Positions 1-6,892 of a stretch of DNA of 64,000 nt are shown piece by piece. Made by a program: the position numbers and the translations under genes. How positions within the stretch are numbered: position 1 is the first letter of the stretch; each line of letters begins with the position of its first letter. The stretch comes from a virus. The DNA lies in IMG/VR virus record IMGVR_UViG_3300049046_000039, positions 51,802 to 115,801 of that record; one strand, 5' to 3'. The notes below the pieces were generated by a model. The model did not search any database. It saw nothing but the letters and a program-made list of their open reading frames with translations, and had not been told where the DNA came from.

Positions 1-229
1 ACTTGTCGTTATTAGGCCCGCCCCACTTTTGGTCGACCCACTCGATGACGACCTTACACTGGTCGTCACCTTCGTTAATGCCGATAGTAAAGTTAATGCG
101 TTCGCGAAAGCGATCAAAGACTTCGGGCGACCCCCATCCGTCGTTACGCTCTCCGCTGTTGTAGGTCTCGTTATAGATACGAGCTACTTCAGAAGCATCA
201 GCTTGATTAATAAGCTGGCCGACTTTCAT
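1..229 (-). CDS. hypothetical protein, 3' end outside window
   Basis: The ATG at 229 overlaps the TAA of the upstream gene (TAATG), so the two are translationally coupled. The frame stays open to the left edge (76 codons seen). The visible part is soluble and polar, beginning MKVGQLINQADASEV. I do not recognise a family and cannot see the C-terminus. Confidence 0.75.
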   Translation of the reverse strand, partial: MKVGQLINQADASEVARIYNETYNSGERNDGWGSPEVFDRFRERINFTIGINEGDDQCKVVIEWVDQKWGGPNNDK

Positions 230-708
230 TATATAACTCCTAGTTCTCTCAGTTGTCTGATGCTGTTTTCAGCCGAAGTGTGGTGGATGAATACGTCACC
301 GTTCTCCTCCCAAGCGTCCTTATACTTAGTCCAGTCGTCGACTAGAACGTTAGTAACGCTAGGGTCCTTAGCTAGCTTCTTGTCCTTCGAAGCGCAGCAG
401 GTCATCGGAAGATCGGGATAGTTATCCATCCTCCACGTCAGCTTCTCTTTGATAGCCCACGAACCGTTAGGTATGCCAGTAAGGATAGTGGGACGAGTAT
501 GTCTAACAGCTTCAACGAGATTATCAGCATCTGGCATCTTCTTTAGTTGGTTGAAGAACCCTCCCTTAGCATGAGAGATGATCTTCCAGAACGGACCAGT
601 TCCATGGCGCTCTTCGTAGCTGCGCGGATTGTGTCCAGTCAGTTCTTCGAAGTGTCTGTCAAAGTCAGCCAGAACACCGTCACAGTCTAAAAAGAGCTTA
701 AACGTCAT
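229..708 (-). CDS. HAD-family 5'(3')-deoxyribonucleotidase-like phosphatase
   Basis: A 159-residue HAD hydrolase that probably dephosphorylates deoxynucleoside monophosphates in the cytoplasm. Motif I is LFLDCDGVLADFD near residue 4, with nucleophile and acid/base aspartates; motif II is the threonine in TILTGIP (about residue 75); motif IV is the aspartate pair in NVLVDDW (about residue 123). Size and motifs suit the NT5C deoxynucleotidase group found in phages. It overlaps the RlpA-like gene by 4 nt (ATGA) and the next gene by 1 nt. A role in recycling host nucleotides for phage DNA is inferred from family and context. Confidence 0.8.
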   Translation of the reverse strand: MTFKLFLDCDGVLADFDRHFEELTGHNPRSYEERHGTGPFWKIISHAKGGFFNQLKKMPDADNLVEAVRHTRPTILTGIPNGSWAIKEKLTWRMDNYPDLPMTCCASKDKKLAKDPSVTNVLVDDWTKYKDAWEENGDVFIHHTSAENSIRQLRELGVI

Positions 709-1037
709 AATACTTCCATATCTACTCTAGCTACTCCTCGATTGAGGATGCCTATCGCTCTCGCCGCGCCTCGAGACAAGTCTATCTCTCGATGCTTATT
801 AAACGGACCGCGATCATTGATGGTCACTACTACAGACTTATGGTTAGAGATGTTCGTCACTCTAACTTTAGTACCGAACGGAAGAGTTCGGTGTGCGGCC
901 GTCAGGCCGTCTGGTTTGAATCTCTCACCACTGGCTGTAGTATGTCCGTGGTGATAGTAAGATGCTACAACTTCCTTAGCTGCAGTTGGGAATGCAGCTA
1001 AAGTAATAGCTGCTGCGATGATACACACTTTGCGCAT
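705..1037 (-). CDS. secreted RlpA-like double-psi beta-barrel protein
   Basis: A 110-residue protein with a Sec signal peptide (basic start, hydrophobic 4-17, cleavage after an A-x-A-like stretch) followed by one RlpA/DPBB domain. Family hallmarks are VASYYHHGHTTASGERF, THRTLPFGT-like AAHRTLPFGTKVRVTN and the conserved INDRGPF containing the catalytic-type aspartate. RlpA proteins are septal lytic transglycosylases; in a phage it could loosen peptidoglycan at lysis or during infection, which is inference. There is no lipobox, so it should be free in the periplasm. Confidence 0.85.
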   Translation of the reverse strand: MRKVCIIAAAITLAAFPTAAKEVVASYYHHGHTTASGERFKPDGLTAAHRTLPFGTKVRVTNISNHKSVVVTINDRGPFNKHREIDLSRGAARAIGILNRGVARVDMEVL

Positions 1038-1087
1038 CGTTGGTCCTTTCCTTGTTTAAGGGATTGGTCAACGGCCTTAGGTTGTAC

Positions 1088-1357
1088 TCAGGGAGCAGGA
1101 TTAAAGACGTGGTTGACTCGGTCTAACCGGAAAGCTCTCCAGTCGGACTTATCCATGTCCCAGACAGAAACAGAAAGATCGCTGTCATTAGCAGACCTCT
1201 GTTCGTATGCTGGGGTGTATGTTTCCATTTCCTTTTCGAGAATGGTTGGGTTTAGGGTGCAGCGCATGTCGCGCTTGCTACCGTCGGCTTTTGTAAAGTT
1301 TACGAGGATAACACCCTGGCGGAGTTCATTAAGCATTTCTTCACGATTTAGTAACAT
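1088..1357 (-). CDS. DUF2693-like small protein
   Basis: An 89-residue protein with the pattern of phage DUF2693: VNFTKADGSKRDMRCTLNP followed by a C-terminal VWDMDKSDWRAFRLDRV strand-rich block. The family is common in T4-like phages, has an SH3/WYL-like look and no established function. It shares one base with the glutaredoxin stop and is probably cotranscribed with it. Confidence 0.75.
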   Translation of the reverse strand: MLLNREEMLNELRQGVILVNFTKADGSKRDMRCTLNPTILEKEMETYTPAYEQRSANDSDLSVSVWDMDKSDWRAFRLDRVNHVFNPAP

Positions 1358-1581
1358 TATTTTAAGTGCTCTCTCAATTCAGTAAATCCTCCGATGTAAG
1401 TTCCATCTTCGGTTTCAATTTGCGGAAAAGTTTTCGCGTCGGGAAACTTTTCCAGAAGCTCTTCACGAGTAAAGTCTTCGTCTAGACTCTTGTACTCGTA
1501 AGTGTGTCCAGCGCTCTTTATAGCGATAATCGCTCTAGTGCAGAACTGACACTGTGGTTTACCATAAACAACGTATTGCAT
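1357..1581 (-). CDS. nrdC: glutaredoxin
   Basis: A 74-residue glutaredoxin with the redox motif CQFC (residues 11-14) after YGKPQ, a TFPQI cis-proline loop and the GG of YIGGF for glutathione binding. It should supply electrons to the phage class I ribonucleotide reductase encoded at 14.6-18.3 kb. The single-domain length is normal for phage NrdC-type proteins. Confidence 0.9.
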   Translation of the reverse strand: MQYVVYGKPQCQFCTRAIIAIKSAGHTYEYKSLDEDFTREELLEKFPDAKTFPQIETEDGTYIGGFTELREHLK

Positions 1582-1598
1582 GTGTTCTCTAACATTAA

Positions 1599-1623
1599 GG
1601 GGCGCCAGACAAACTAGCGCCCC
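1599..1623 (-). terminator. GC-rich hairpin between tRNA-Thr and glutaredoxin
   Basis: A 7-bp GGGGCGC/GCGCCCC stem lies just 3' of the tRNA. It has only a short, mixed T tract on the minus strand, so it may be a processing or attenuating hairpin rather than a full terminator. Confidence 0.4.
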
Positions 1624-1631
1624 TGAAGGTA

Positions 1632-1705
1632 TGGTGCTTTCTAACAGAATCGAACTGTTGATCCCGGGTTACAAAGCCGGTGTTATACCACTTAACTAAG
1701 AAAGC
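1632..1705 (-). tRNA. tRNA-Thr(TGT)
   Basis: Acceptor GCTTTCT/AGAAAGC with encoded CCA, T-loop TTCGATT and loop TTTGTAA giving anticodon TGT. The top pair of the anticodon stem is mismatched (C-C). It stands alone, 5' of the glutaredoxin gene. Confidence 0.85.
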
Positions 1706-1713
1706 GTGTCGGT

Positions 1714-1721
1714 TATTTATA
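1714..1721 (-). promoter_or_regulatory. T4-type late promoter box TATAAATA
   Basis: Exact TATAAATA on the minus strand, just downstream of the phosphoesterase stop and 9 nt ahead of tRNA-Thr. It would place the tRNA and glutaredoxin operon under clamp-dependent late transcription. Confidence 0.5.
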
Positions 1722-1722
1722 C

Positions 1723-2328
1723 TCAGAGATTGTGAGTATACTGACCGAAGTTCGGATGGCCGTATTGCTCTCGACGAGCCTTGATCTTGGCGCGAAGCTC
1801 GCTGAGCTCGATAGGACGATAGTCGATCTGCTCGACAGAGACGTTCATGTACAGAGGATCTGGCCAGTATGTGTACTCATTGTCGAATGAGTTAAAGTCT
1901 CGCTTCATTACTTCATTAGCGTGAAGGTGACCGTGAACGTTAACGTTCCAGCGCTGAGTTACCGACTCGGGGTGAAGTGGGACGTGCGAGAGGACCATGT
2001 CTTCCAGAACACGAACGCCATAGACTTCCTTGAAGTACTTCAAGTAGTCTTTGATCTTTCCATTGTCGTGGTTGCCACGAATCAGACGCTTAGAACCGTT
2101 AAGTCTCTCGAGAGTCGAGAGAAACTTAAGATTGATCACTACGTCTCCGAGGTGGTAGACCTTATCCTGCTCTCGTACCACCTCGTTCCAGCGACGCACC
2201 ATCTCTTCGTCCATCTCCTGAGCATTAGCGAAGGGACGAAGTGGCGAACCATCTTTGCGCTTGAACGTCGTGCAACACTTTTCGTGGCCGAAGTGAGTGT
2301 CAGAAATAAAGAAGATGTTCGCCGACAT
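1723..2328 (-). CDS. calcineurin-like metallophosphoesterase
   Basis: A 201-residue metallophosphatase showing all family metal ligands in order: DTHFGH (about residue 10), GDVV (about 62), RGNHD (about 84), SHVPLH (about 114) and HGHLHANE (about 132). The substrate is not predictable; small single-domain members in phages act on phosphodiesters or nucleotides. It follows the YgiC-like gene and a 22-residue peptide on the same strand. Confidence 0.88.
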   Translation of the reverse strand: MSANIFFISDTHFGHEKCCTTFKRKDGSPLRPFANAQEMDEEMVRRWNEVVREQDKVYHLGDVVINLKFLSTLERLNGSKRLIRGNHDNGKIKDYLKYFKEVYGVRVLEDMVLSHVPLHPESVTQRWNVNVHGHLHANEVMKRDFNSFDNEYTYWPDPLYMNVSVEQIDYRPIELSELRAKIKARREQYGHPNFGQYTHNL

Positions 2329-2338
2329 AGTTACGTTC

Positions 2339-2407
2339 TCAGATGTTTTCTAAAAGCTTTGCGGCAGCAAAACCGATAATGCCGCCAATGATTAGCCCAG
2401 TGATCAT
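2339..2407 (-). CDS. 22-residue hydrophobic peptide
   Basis: A short frame encoding a single glycine-rich membrane segment (LIIGGIIGFAAAKLL) with a C-terminal LENI. It fits exactly between the YgiC-like gene and the phosphoesterase and has a purine-rich AAAAGAG upstream. Phage operons often hold such mini-proteins, but coding is inferred only from position and composition. Confidence 0.4.
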   Translation of the reverse strand: MITGLIIGGIIGFAAAKLLENI

Positions 2408-2432
2408 AGTATATACTCTTTTCTTGGAAATG

Positions 2433-3590
2433 TCAAACAATAATGTGAGGAACGAATTTTGCAGTATTGCTAGTAATGAGGCCGTCCTCACGAATGCCCA
2501 TACCTACTGCAGCACCGTCGACCGACCAGACGCCGAGTACGGGATACTTACCACTGAACTCAGGAAGAGAGTAGCGCTCTTGATAGACGTAGCCGTCAGA
2601 ACCGTACTCGCCACCGGTCGCGCTAAGAGTCTTACCGAACTGGTCCTTGACAAGGATGTTCGAACCTTCGCGAGCCAGAATAGGCTTCGAGACGTATCCG
2701 CTGGAGAAGTCACGATTGTTGACCGGAACTTCGAAGCTTGCGGCAAGGAGGTTCTTATGATTTGGGAACATCTTCCACAGAATCGGAAGAATCGCCTTGT
2801 TAGACCAGATCATCTTCCAGACAGGTTCGATCCACGTGGTGATGTCGGCTGAAGCGAGAATGTTGTTAGCGAACTTCTCGTTGACCATCCACTCCCAAGG
2901 ATAGAGATGCTGAATCGTCGACATATGGTAATTGTCGAGATCAACGAAAGCTTCGCCATCCCAACCGATGTCGTTGATCAGAATACCGTGACTGATGATG
3001 CCGGCTTCTTCTGCCATATCTCGCATGTAGGAGACATTGACGGCATCTTCACCGGCACCATCGTCGGCGTGAGTAAACCAGACGTGCTTCTCAGGAAGCA
3101 GAGGAGCGATGTACTTCCAGCGCTCGACGATAGCTTCGTGAATGCCATTGAACTGATCCACGCCCTCGCCGAACATGTCGTTCTTCCAGTGCCATTGGAC
3201 TACCGAAGCTTCGAGAAGACTGGTCGGAGTGTCGCAGTTGAACTCGAACATCTTGGGGTCGGTGCGACCGTCATAACCAAAGTCGAAGCGACCGTAGTTA
3301 AGAGCCGGTGGCTCGCTATCCCAAGTGTCGATAATGTACTGGTGGAAGTGAGGAGGAATCCCAAACTGGTTGAGGATGTGGTAGTTAGAGACGATATAGT
3401 CTCCAGCTACAATCATCATCTTGTAGCAGTTGTTAGCCGCTTCCTCAATTCTCTCGATGTCTGAAGACGAGAATGCGTAGTATGCGTCCTCGTTCCAGTA
3501 AGGTTCGGCCGAAGCACTGTGCCAGAGAAGACCCTGACCCTCGACGATCGCCTTCCAATTGTGGCGAGGAGTTGAAGAGTGACGCAGCAT
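2433..3590 (-). CDS. glutathionylspermidine synthase-like ATP-grasp ligase (YgiC type)
   Basis: A 385-residue ATP-grasp protein of the glutathionylspermidine synthase/YgiC family. Visible marks are YEFN-like MFEFNCDTPTSLLEA (about residue 115), the domain around PWEWMVNEKF and the ATP-grasp core SKPILAREGSNILVKD. Family members ligate amines to carboxylates; the phage substrate is unknown. It is directly followed upstream by a lipoprotein resembling YgiB, its usual partner in enterobacteria (genes overlap by one base at 3590), so the pair was probably acquired together. A link to base modification (amine ligation) is only speculative. Confidence 0.85.
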   Translation of the reverse strand: MLRHSSTPRHNWKAIVEGQGLLWHSASAEPYWNEDAYYAFSSSDIERIEEAANNCYKMMIVAGDYIVSNYHILNQFGIPPHFHQYIIDTWDSEPPALNYGRFDFGYDGRTDPKMFEFNCDTPTSLLEASVVQWHWKNDMFGEGVDQFNGIHEAIVERWKYIAPLLPEKHVWFTHADDGAGEDAVNVSYMRDMAEEAGIISHGILINDIGWDGEAFVDLDNYHMSTIQHLYPWEWMVNEKFANNILASADITTWIEPVWKMIWSNKAILPILWKMFPNHKNLLAASFEVPVNNRDFSSGYVSKPILAREGSNILVKDQFGKTLSATGGEYGSDGYVYQERYSLPEFSGKYPVLGVWSVDGAAVGMGIREDGLITSNTAKFVPHIIV

Positions 3591-3967
3591 TACGAAGACG
3601 CCGAACCGTACGAGCTGGCCGAAGAGCCGAAGCCGCCGCGCTGGACGGTGCTGTTGCTCTTGGTGTAGCTGGTAGAGGAAGGCTTGTTGTATGTGCCATA
3701 GCTGCGAGGAATGGTAGAGCCGTACGCAGGAACTCGCTGGCCATTGTTCATGAAGAACATGCCGTAGTATCCGCCGCCACCACCCGAAGAACCACGGCAG
3801 TAGCTGTCAGCTACACGCTTGTTAGTGCGCTTGTCGACACATGCGGCGTTGCGACGCTTATCGTCATCATCGTCGTCGTAGTAGTCCGTACGAGGCTGAC
3901 CACATCCAGCAACGGTCACTGCGAGAGCGGTAGCGACCGCCGTGGTAATATTCAGAGTCTTCTTCAT
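3590..3967 (-). CDS. YgiB/DUF1190-like lipoprotein
   Basis: A 125-residue lipoprotein: signal segment 4-20 and lipobox VAGC with Cys22, then a D-rich run (DYYDDDDDDKRR), two cysteines (AACVD, SYCRG) and a long Gly/Ser/Tyr-rich disordered tail. Composition and coupling to a YgiC-like ligase match the ygiB-ygiC pair. It should sit in the outer or inner membrane facing the periplasm. Role unknown. A GGAGTGG/CCACTCC hairpin (about 3990-4011) lies just upstream. Confidence 0.75.
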   Translation of the reverse strand: MKKTLNITTAVATALAVTVAGCGQPRTDYYDDDDDDKRRNAACVDKRTNKRVADSYCRGSSGGGGGYYGMFFMNNGQRVPAYGSTIPRSYGTYNKPSSTSYTKSNSTVQRGGFGSSASSYGSASS

Positions 3968-4022
3968 AATATCTCCTATTGTGGAGTGGCGATTACTACC
4001 ACCACTCCCATTTAGAATTCAC

Positions 4023-4706
4023 TTAGTACTGGTCGAACTTAAGCAAATTATATCCTCTTAGCAAGCCGCGCTTATGTTCTTCCAGAGGATATACTCCAAT
4101 CGAAGTCTTTTGATTTCCGATGTCCGGTTCTCTAAACACTACGTATGGAACTTTCATGCTCCCCAGAACTTTCTCTACTTCTTCGAGCTCGTACGCGTTA
4201 CGTACTCCGCAGCAAGTAAAGTGTAAGCCCTTAACGAGTTCTGGAGACTTTTGAGCGATGAGTGCGCCAAGTTCGAGAGCAGCGTGAGACGTCTGAACCA
4301 GCTGATACTCGTCGAAGATGTCTTGACGAGTGAAGAAGTAGGAGTACCTCCTGATCAGGAGCGCTCTATTTACGCTTAATCTAAGCGCGTGAAGCTCGGC
4401 GTGCTCTTCTTCGGTCAGAACTTCAGCAGCGTTTTGACCTAGAACAAAGTTCTTCAGACCAATGAGCATGCCGTTGTAGTTGTTGGTGATTGCGTCGAAT
4501 GGAACTCTACCGTTCGCCAGCTTGGACACCTTACTGACCGGAGGAAATGCTCGACGGAGAAGGTGAATGGCGATGTCTCTCTTATCGTCGAGAGATTCTG
4601 CACGGGAGTTGATAGCCTTTAGAAGACAGTAGTCGATCATGTCTCGCGTAGTGTTCTTCTTTTGAGAGGCGAGAGTCTTCCAGGCGGTTTTGTAATCAAA
4701 GTTCAT
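4023..4706 (-). CDS. hypothetical protein with Pth2-like C-terminal segment
   Basis: The start is set at 4706 (MNFDYK), preceded by AAGGA with good spacing and lying downstream of a promoter at 4730-4758; this gives 227 residues. The N-terminal two thirds are alpha-helical with no recognised domain. The last 90 residues (from QTSHAALELGAL through YVVFREPDIGNQKTSIGVYP) resemble peptidyl-tRNA hydrolase 2-like phage proteins, which share a REPD.GN..T pattern. In a phage with so many tRNAs, peptidyl-tRNA recycling would be sensible, but this is a weak match. Confidence 0.6.
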   Translation of the reverse strand: MNFDYKTAWKTLASQKKNTTRDMIDYCLLKAINSRAESLDDKRDIAIHLLRRAFPPVSKVSKLANGRVPFDAITNNYNGMLIGLKNFVLGQNAAEVLTEEEHAELHALRLSVNRALLIRRYSYFFTRQDIFDEYQLVQTSHAALELGALIAQKSPELVKGLHFTCCGVRNAYELEEVEKVLGSMKVPYVVFREPDIGNQKTSIGVYPLEEHKRGLLRGYNLLKFDQY

Positions 4707-4729
4707 TATTGAATTCCTTAATCTTGAGT

Positions 4730-4758
4730 AATATAACACGTAATAAAACAAATGTAAA
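4730..4758 (-). promoter_or_regulatory. sigma70-like promoter
   Basis: Minus strand TTTACA, 17-bp spacer, TATATT. It sits upstream of the ATG at 4706 and belongs to the recurring promoter family of this genome. Confidence 0.65.
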
Positions 4759-4806
4759 TAACATTTTTACGGTAAGATTAAGGCGGGCCGGTTGAGTTCT
4801 AACGCA

Positions 4807-5058
4807 TTACTCTTCTCCTGATATTGTTGCGACACCGTCAACAATTTCTACCGAGCACTTCTTGAGCTTGATAGAGCCTTTGGTGTGTGAGTTGTCTGGA
4901 GTTTCTTTTGTAGAGAAGCCGATGTTACAGTCGACATGGTCTACGTAAAACGTCTGCCCTTTTAGTTTAAGAACCCACATGGGAATCTTAGGATCGGCTA
5001 GGTGACCCTTATTGAAGTGAAATACTACTTCTTTACAGTTCTAAAAAGTCTGCTTCAT
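4807..5058 (-). CDS. conserved phage protein interrupted by in-frame UAG at codon 6
   Basis: An AAGGA ribosome site precedes ATG at 5058; the frame reads MKQTF, then TAG (5041-5043), then 77 further sense codons to a TAA. The body (MWVLKLKGQTFYVDHV, then FSTKETPDNSHTKGSIK) resembles a roughly 90-residue family of small phage proteins whose N-terminus extends upstream of the MWVLK methionine, so the codons either side of the TAG look genuine. An internal start at 4980 (MWVLK) has only a weak ribosome site. The same operon carries a tRNA with anticodon CUA 480 nt upstream, so suppression would give an 83-residue protein. A null mutation or sequence error is the alternative. Confidence 0.7.
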
Positions 5059-5062
5059 TTTG

Positions 5063-5521
5063 TTATTCCTTAAATTCGCTAGTAACATTTACCAACTCTG
5101 TTGGCAGATAGAATACTTCAAAATCTTCAACTACTCTCCAGTATTCGCCGTCAGCCCACGATCCTACTAGTTCTGTTACAGCATCGCGAAGAATGTCTTC
5201 TACGTACTTAGAGTCTTCCTCAGAAAGAATGTGATAGTCGAATTCTTTTGGAACTGACACGTTATTCTGGTTATATGAGTCTACAATCTTCTTAAGATCT
5301 GGAACAAGCTCCGAGTCATTTTCACGACCCTCGTAGTCGCTATGTCTATCGACATTTCCATACTTACCACCATCGTAAGTCGACCTAAACATAAGAGCGA
5401 CGTCGACGTAGAACTTAACATGGTCTACTTCCAGACCAGTGAATTCTTTAGTCATGTAGTTGTCGGCGTCATTTTCCCAAGTGGTCAGCTTAAGAATGTA
5501 TCCAGGCTTAATGTTTGTCAT
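5063..5521 (-). CDS. hypothetical acidic protein
   Basis: Start chosen at ATG 5521 behind AAGGTG; an in-frame GTG two codons upstream is possible. The 152-residue acidic, mixed alpha/beta protein has no recognised motif. It lies between the CUA tRNA and the amber-interrupted gene, in the same transcription unit. Confidence 0.75.
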   Translation of the reverse strand: MTNIKPGYILKLTTWENDADNYMTKEFTGLEVDHVKFYVDVALMFRSTYDGGKYGNVDRHSDYEGRENDSELVPDLKKIVDSYNQNNVSVPKEFDYHILSEEDSKYVEDILRDAVTELVGSWADGEYWRVVEDFEVFYLPTELVNVTSEFKE

Positions 5522-5535
5522 AATCACCTTAGTAA

Positions 5536-5612
5536 TGGTGCGCGTGACGGGACTCGAACCCGTGACGTCATGATTTTAGAGATCACCGCTCTTCCAACTG
5601 AGCTACACGCAC
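5536..5612 (-). tRNA. tRNA with anticodon CTA (amber suppressor candidate)
   Basis: Cloverleaf with acceptor GTGCGTG/CACGCGC, A73 and encoded CCA; D-arm GCTC...GAGC; anticodon stem GTGAT/ATCAT (one G-U) around loop CTCTAAA, so T33 is followed by CTA; T-arm ACGGG-TTCGAGT-CCCGT. The variable loop is short (6 nt), so it is not a Leu or Ser type. A CUA anticodon reads UAG. Which amino acid it carries cannot be told from sequence. The upstream gene's TAG stop (5603) lies inside the tRNA's 5' end. Confidence 0.78.
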
Positions 5613-5851
5613 ATATTGTTTCTTATGTATGATGCTACCGAACTTGGCGTCATCACGTTTACAGAACATTCATCGTCTGGATATCGGAACTCCGAAGTTT
5701 CGAGTTCTACCGCGTCCACTAACTTCTTAGTGCCAGTCTCTGAGTTTACTATCTCGACGTAAGAGCTACCACGATAGTAGTAATAGTCAGTGCCGTCGAC
5801 GTTAATCGTTCTAGCACCCTTGCGCTTATTTGTCTTGCTCGGTTTACTCAT
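5603..5851 (-). CDS. hypothetical basic N-terminal protein
   Basis: Start at ATG 5851 with GAGG 6 nt upstream; 82 residues beginning MSKPSKTNKRKGART, followed by a strand-rich Tyr-rich core. Its TAG stop falls 10 nt inside the adjacent CUA tRNA. It begins about 20 nt after the closing helix of the first tRNA-like RNA. No family recognised. Confidence 0.65.
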   Translation of the reverse strand: MSKPSKTNKRKGARTINVDGTDYYYYRGSSYVEIVNSETGTKKLVDAVELETSEFRYPDDECSVNVMTPSSVASYIRNNMCV

Positions 5852-5869
5852 GACTGCCTCTTTAATAGC

Positions 5870-5960
5870 GGGTTGCCGTGTTTTCCACCATTGGAAAACG
5901 CCTGTTTTGGCGGCGTTTATTGGAATCGAACCAATTAGTACGGTTTGCTGTAAGCAACCC
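5870..5960 (-). ncRNA. Y-RNA-like element 1 with permuted tRNA-like body
   Basis: Ends pair perfectly (GGGTTGC/GCAACCC). Inside, 5' to 3' on the minus strand: motif TTACAGCAAA, a T-arm (TTGG-TTCGATT-CCAA), acceptor strand AAACGCC plus GCCA, a short loop, the matching acceptor strand GGCGTTT and a D-like hairpin TCC/GGA. The 3' half of a tRNA thus precedes the 5' half and the acceptor is closed by a loop, as in YrlA-type Y RNAs. There is no separate anticodon arm. Confidence 0.55.
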
Positions 5961-5971
5961 ATTTTTTTACA

Positions 5972-6076
5972 GGATCAACTTGGTTTGTTGCCTTTACCGT
6001 TTGGCTATTCGTCGAAGTCGACAAAATGGGAATCGAACCCATAATACACAAATTGTGTGATTTGCTGAACTGATCC
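5972..6076 (-). ncRNA. Y-RNA-like element 2 with permuted tRNA-like body
   Basis: Closing helix GGATCA/TGATCC, then GTTCAGCAAA, T-arm ATGGG-TTCGATT-CCCAT, acceptor TTTGTCG closed by ACTT onto CGACGAA, D-arm GCC...GGC and an A-rich stretch back to the helix. The encoded CCA of a real tRNA is absent here (ACTT loop), which argues for a tRNA mimic. Confidence 0.55.
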
Positions 6077-6088
6077 TAAATTAGTACA

Positions 6089-6182
6089 GGCTTCAGATTT
6101 AGGTGGGAATCGAACCCACACAGATCGATTAGAAGTCGATTGCTCTACCTTTGAGCTACTGAAAGGTTTGCTGTAAGAAGCC
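6089..6182 (-). ncRNA. Y-RNA-like element 3 built on a tRNA-Arg(TCT)-like body
   Basis: Closing helix GGCTTC/GAAGCC and motif TTACAGCAAA as in its neighbours, but the tRNA is in normal order: D-arm GCTC/GAGC, anticodon arm ATCGA-CTTCTAA-TCGAT (TCT), T-arm GTGGG-TTCGATT-CCCAC. The acceptor stem is broken (3 of 7 pairs fail) and no CCA follows, so the helix seems to replace it. It begins about 4 nt from the start predicted for the promoter at 6193-6221. Confidence 0.5.
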
Positions 6183-6192
6183 TTATAACCTA

Positions 6193-6221
6193 ATTATATA
6201 ACTTTTGTCTAAGAATGTCAA
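6193..6221 (-). promoter_or_regulatory. strong sigma70-like promoter
   Basis: TTGACA, 17 bp, TATAAT on the minus strand. The start should fall at about 6186, right at the 5' end of Y-like element 3, so the tRNA-like RNAs, the CUA tRNA and the amber gene share one early transcript. Confidence 0.8.
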
Positions 6222-6234
6222 CTAGTTTTTTGCG

Positions 6235-6738
6235 TTAGCTAGTCGGCAGCTTAAGAGATTTTAGAGCAGCGATGCTCAGCGAGTTCTCGATCTTAAAGAT
6301 TCGATTGAGCTGAAGCGTAGAGCGTCTCCAGTGTGGAACCTTAAAGCTCTCGTACTCGTCCTTAATCTTTGATATGAAGTCTTGGCGAGCTACACCAGCA
6401 GCTCGATACTTATCCATCGCTTCTTTGTATTCTGGAGTTCCGGCCGGTGCCAGAGCCGCGTAGTCGGCCCACTTAGGATAGGCGTAGTCTTTAATGCGCT
6501 TATCGCTGTAGTAGTTCGGCACTTCAATACCAGTCTCGACGTGACGCCACTTAGTAGTGGGTTCGTACATCATTACTGTTACTGACTTACTGGTTCCAGT
6601 GGTAACAAATCCAGCGTAGACTGCAACTCTGGTATTGACATTGTGAGCGTATCCAGTGGTTACTGCTAGAACTTCTTCACCGACGTTAATAGTCTGCCCG
6701 ATACTGTTAGTAAAGGGTTCACGAATTAACTTCTTCAT
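6235..6738 (-). CDS. hypothetical protein
   Basis: A 167-residue soluble basic protein starting MKKLIREPF with SH3-like strand-rich N-terminal half (VGEEVLAVTTGYAHNVNTRVAVYAGF) and an alpha-helical C-terminus. No family recognised. It lies between two groups of tRNA-like RNAs and is followed by the promoter for the lower group. Confidence 0.75.
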   Translation of the reverse strand: MKKLIREPFTNSIGQTINVGEEVLAVTTGYAHNVNTRVAVYAGFVTTGTSKSVTVMMYEPTTKWRHVETGIEVPNYYSDKRIKDYAYPKWADYAALAPAGTPEYKEAMDKYRAAGVARQDFISKIKDEYESFKVPHWRRSTLQLNRIFKIENSLSIAALKSLKLPTS

Positions 6739-6750
6739 AATGATCCTATT

Positions 6751-6881
6751 GTTAGCAGGCTAGCTTTTGTGCTTTACGCGCTCTATCCAGCTGAGCTACT
6801 CTCCCGCATGGTGGGAGAGGTGGGATTCGAACCACACGACCTCGTCCTTCTAATGGAATGCAATGAGTTGCTGAAACTAAC
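6751..6881 (-). ncRNA. Y-RNA-like element 4 with permuted tRNA-like body
   Basis: Helix GTTAG/CTAAC, motif TTTCAGCAACTCATTGC, a weak anticodon-like hairpin TTCC-ATTAGAA-GGA, T-arm with TTCGAAT (one bulged T), acceptor CTCTCCC plus ACCA, 3-nt linker, then GGGAGAG and a full D-arm TAGCTCAGCTGGATAGAGC. The 3' half again precedes the 5' half, and CCA remains in the loop. Next to element 5 with 11 nt between. Confidence 0.55.
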
Positions 6882-6892
6882 CTAAAGTTAAC

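Noticed and set aside
2343-3464. Long plus-strand frames opposite the YgiC-like gene and elsewhere
   Set aside because: They mirror strong minus-strand genes, lack ribosome sites and encode no recognisable domains.
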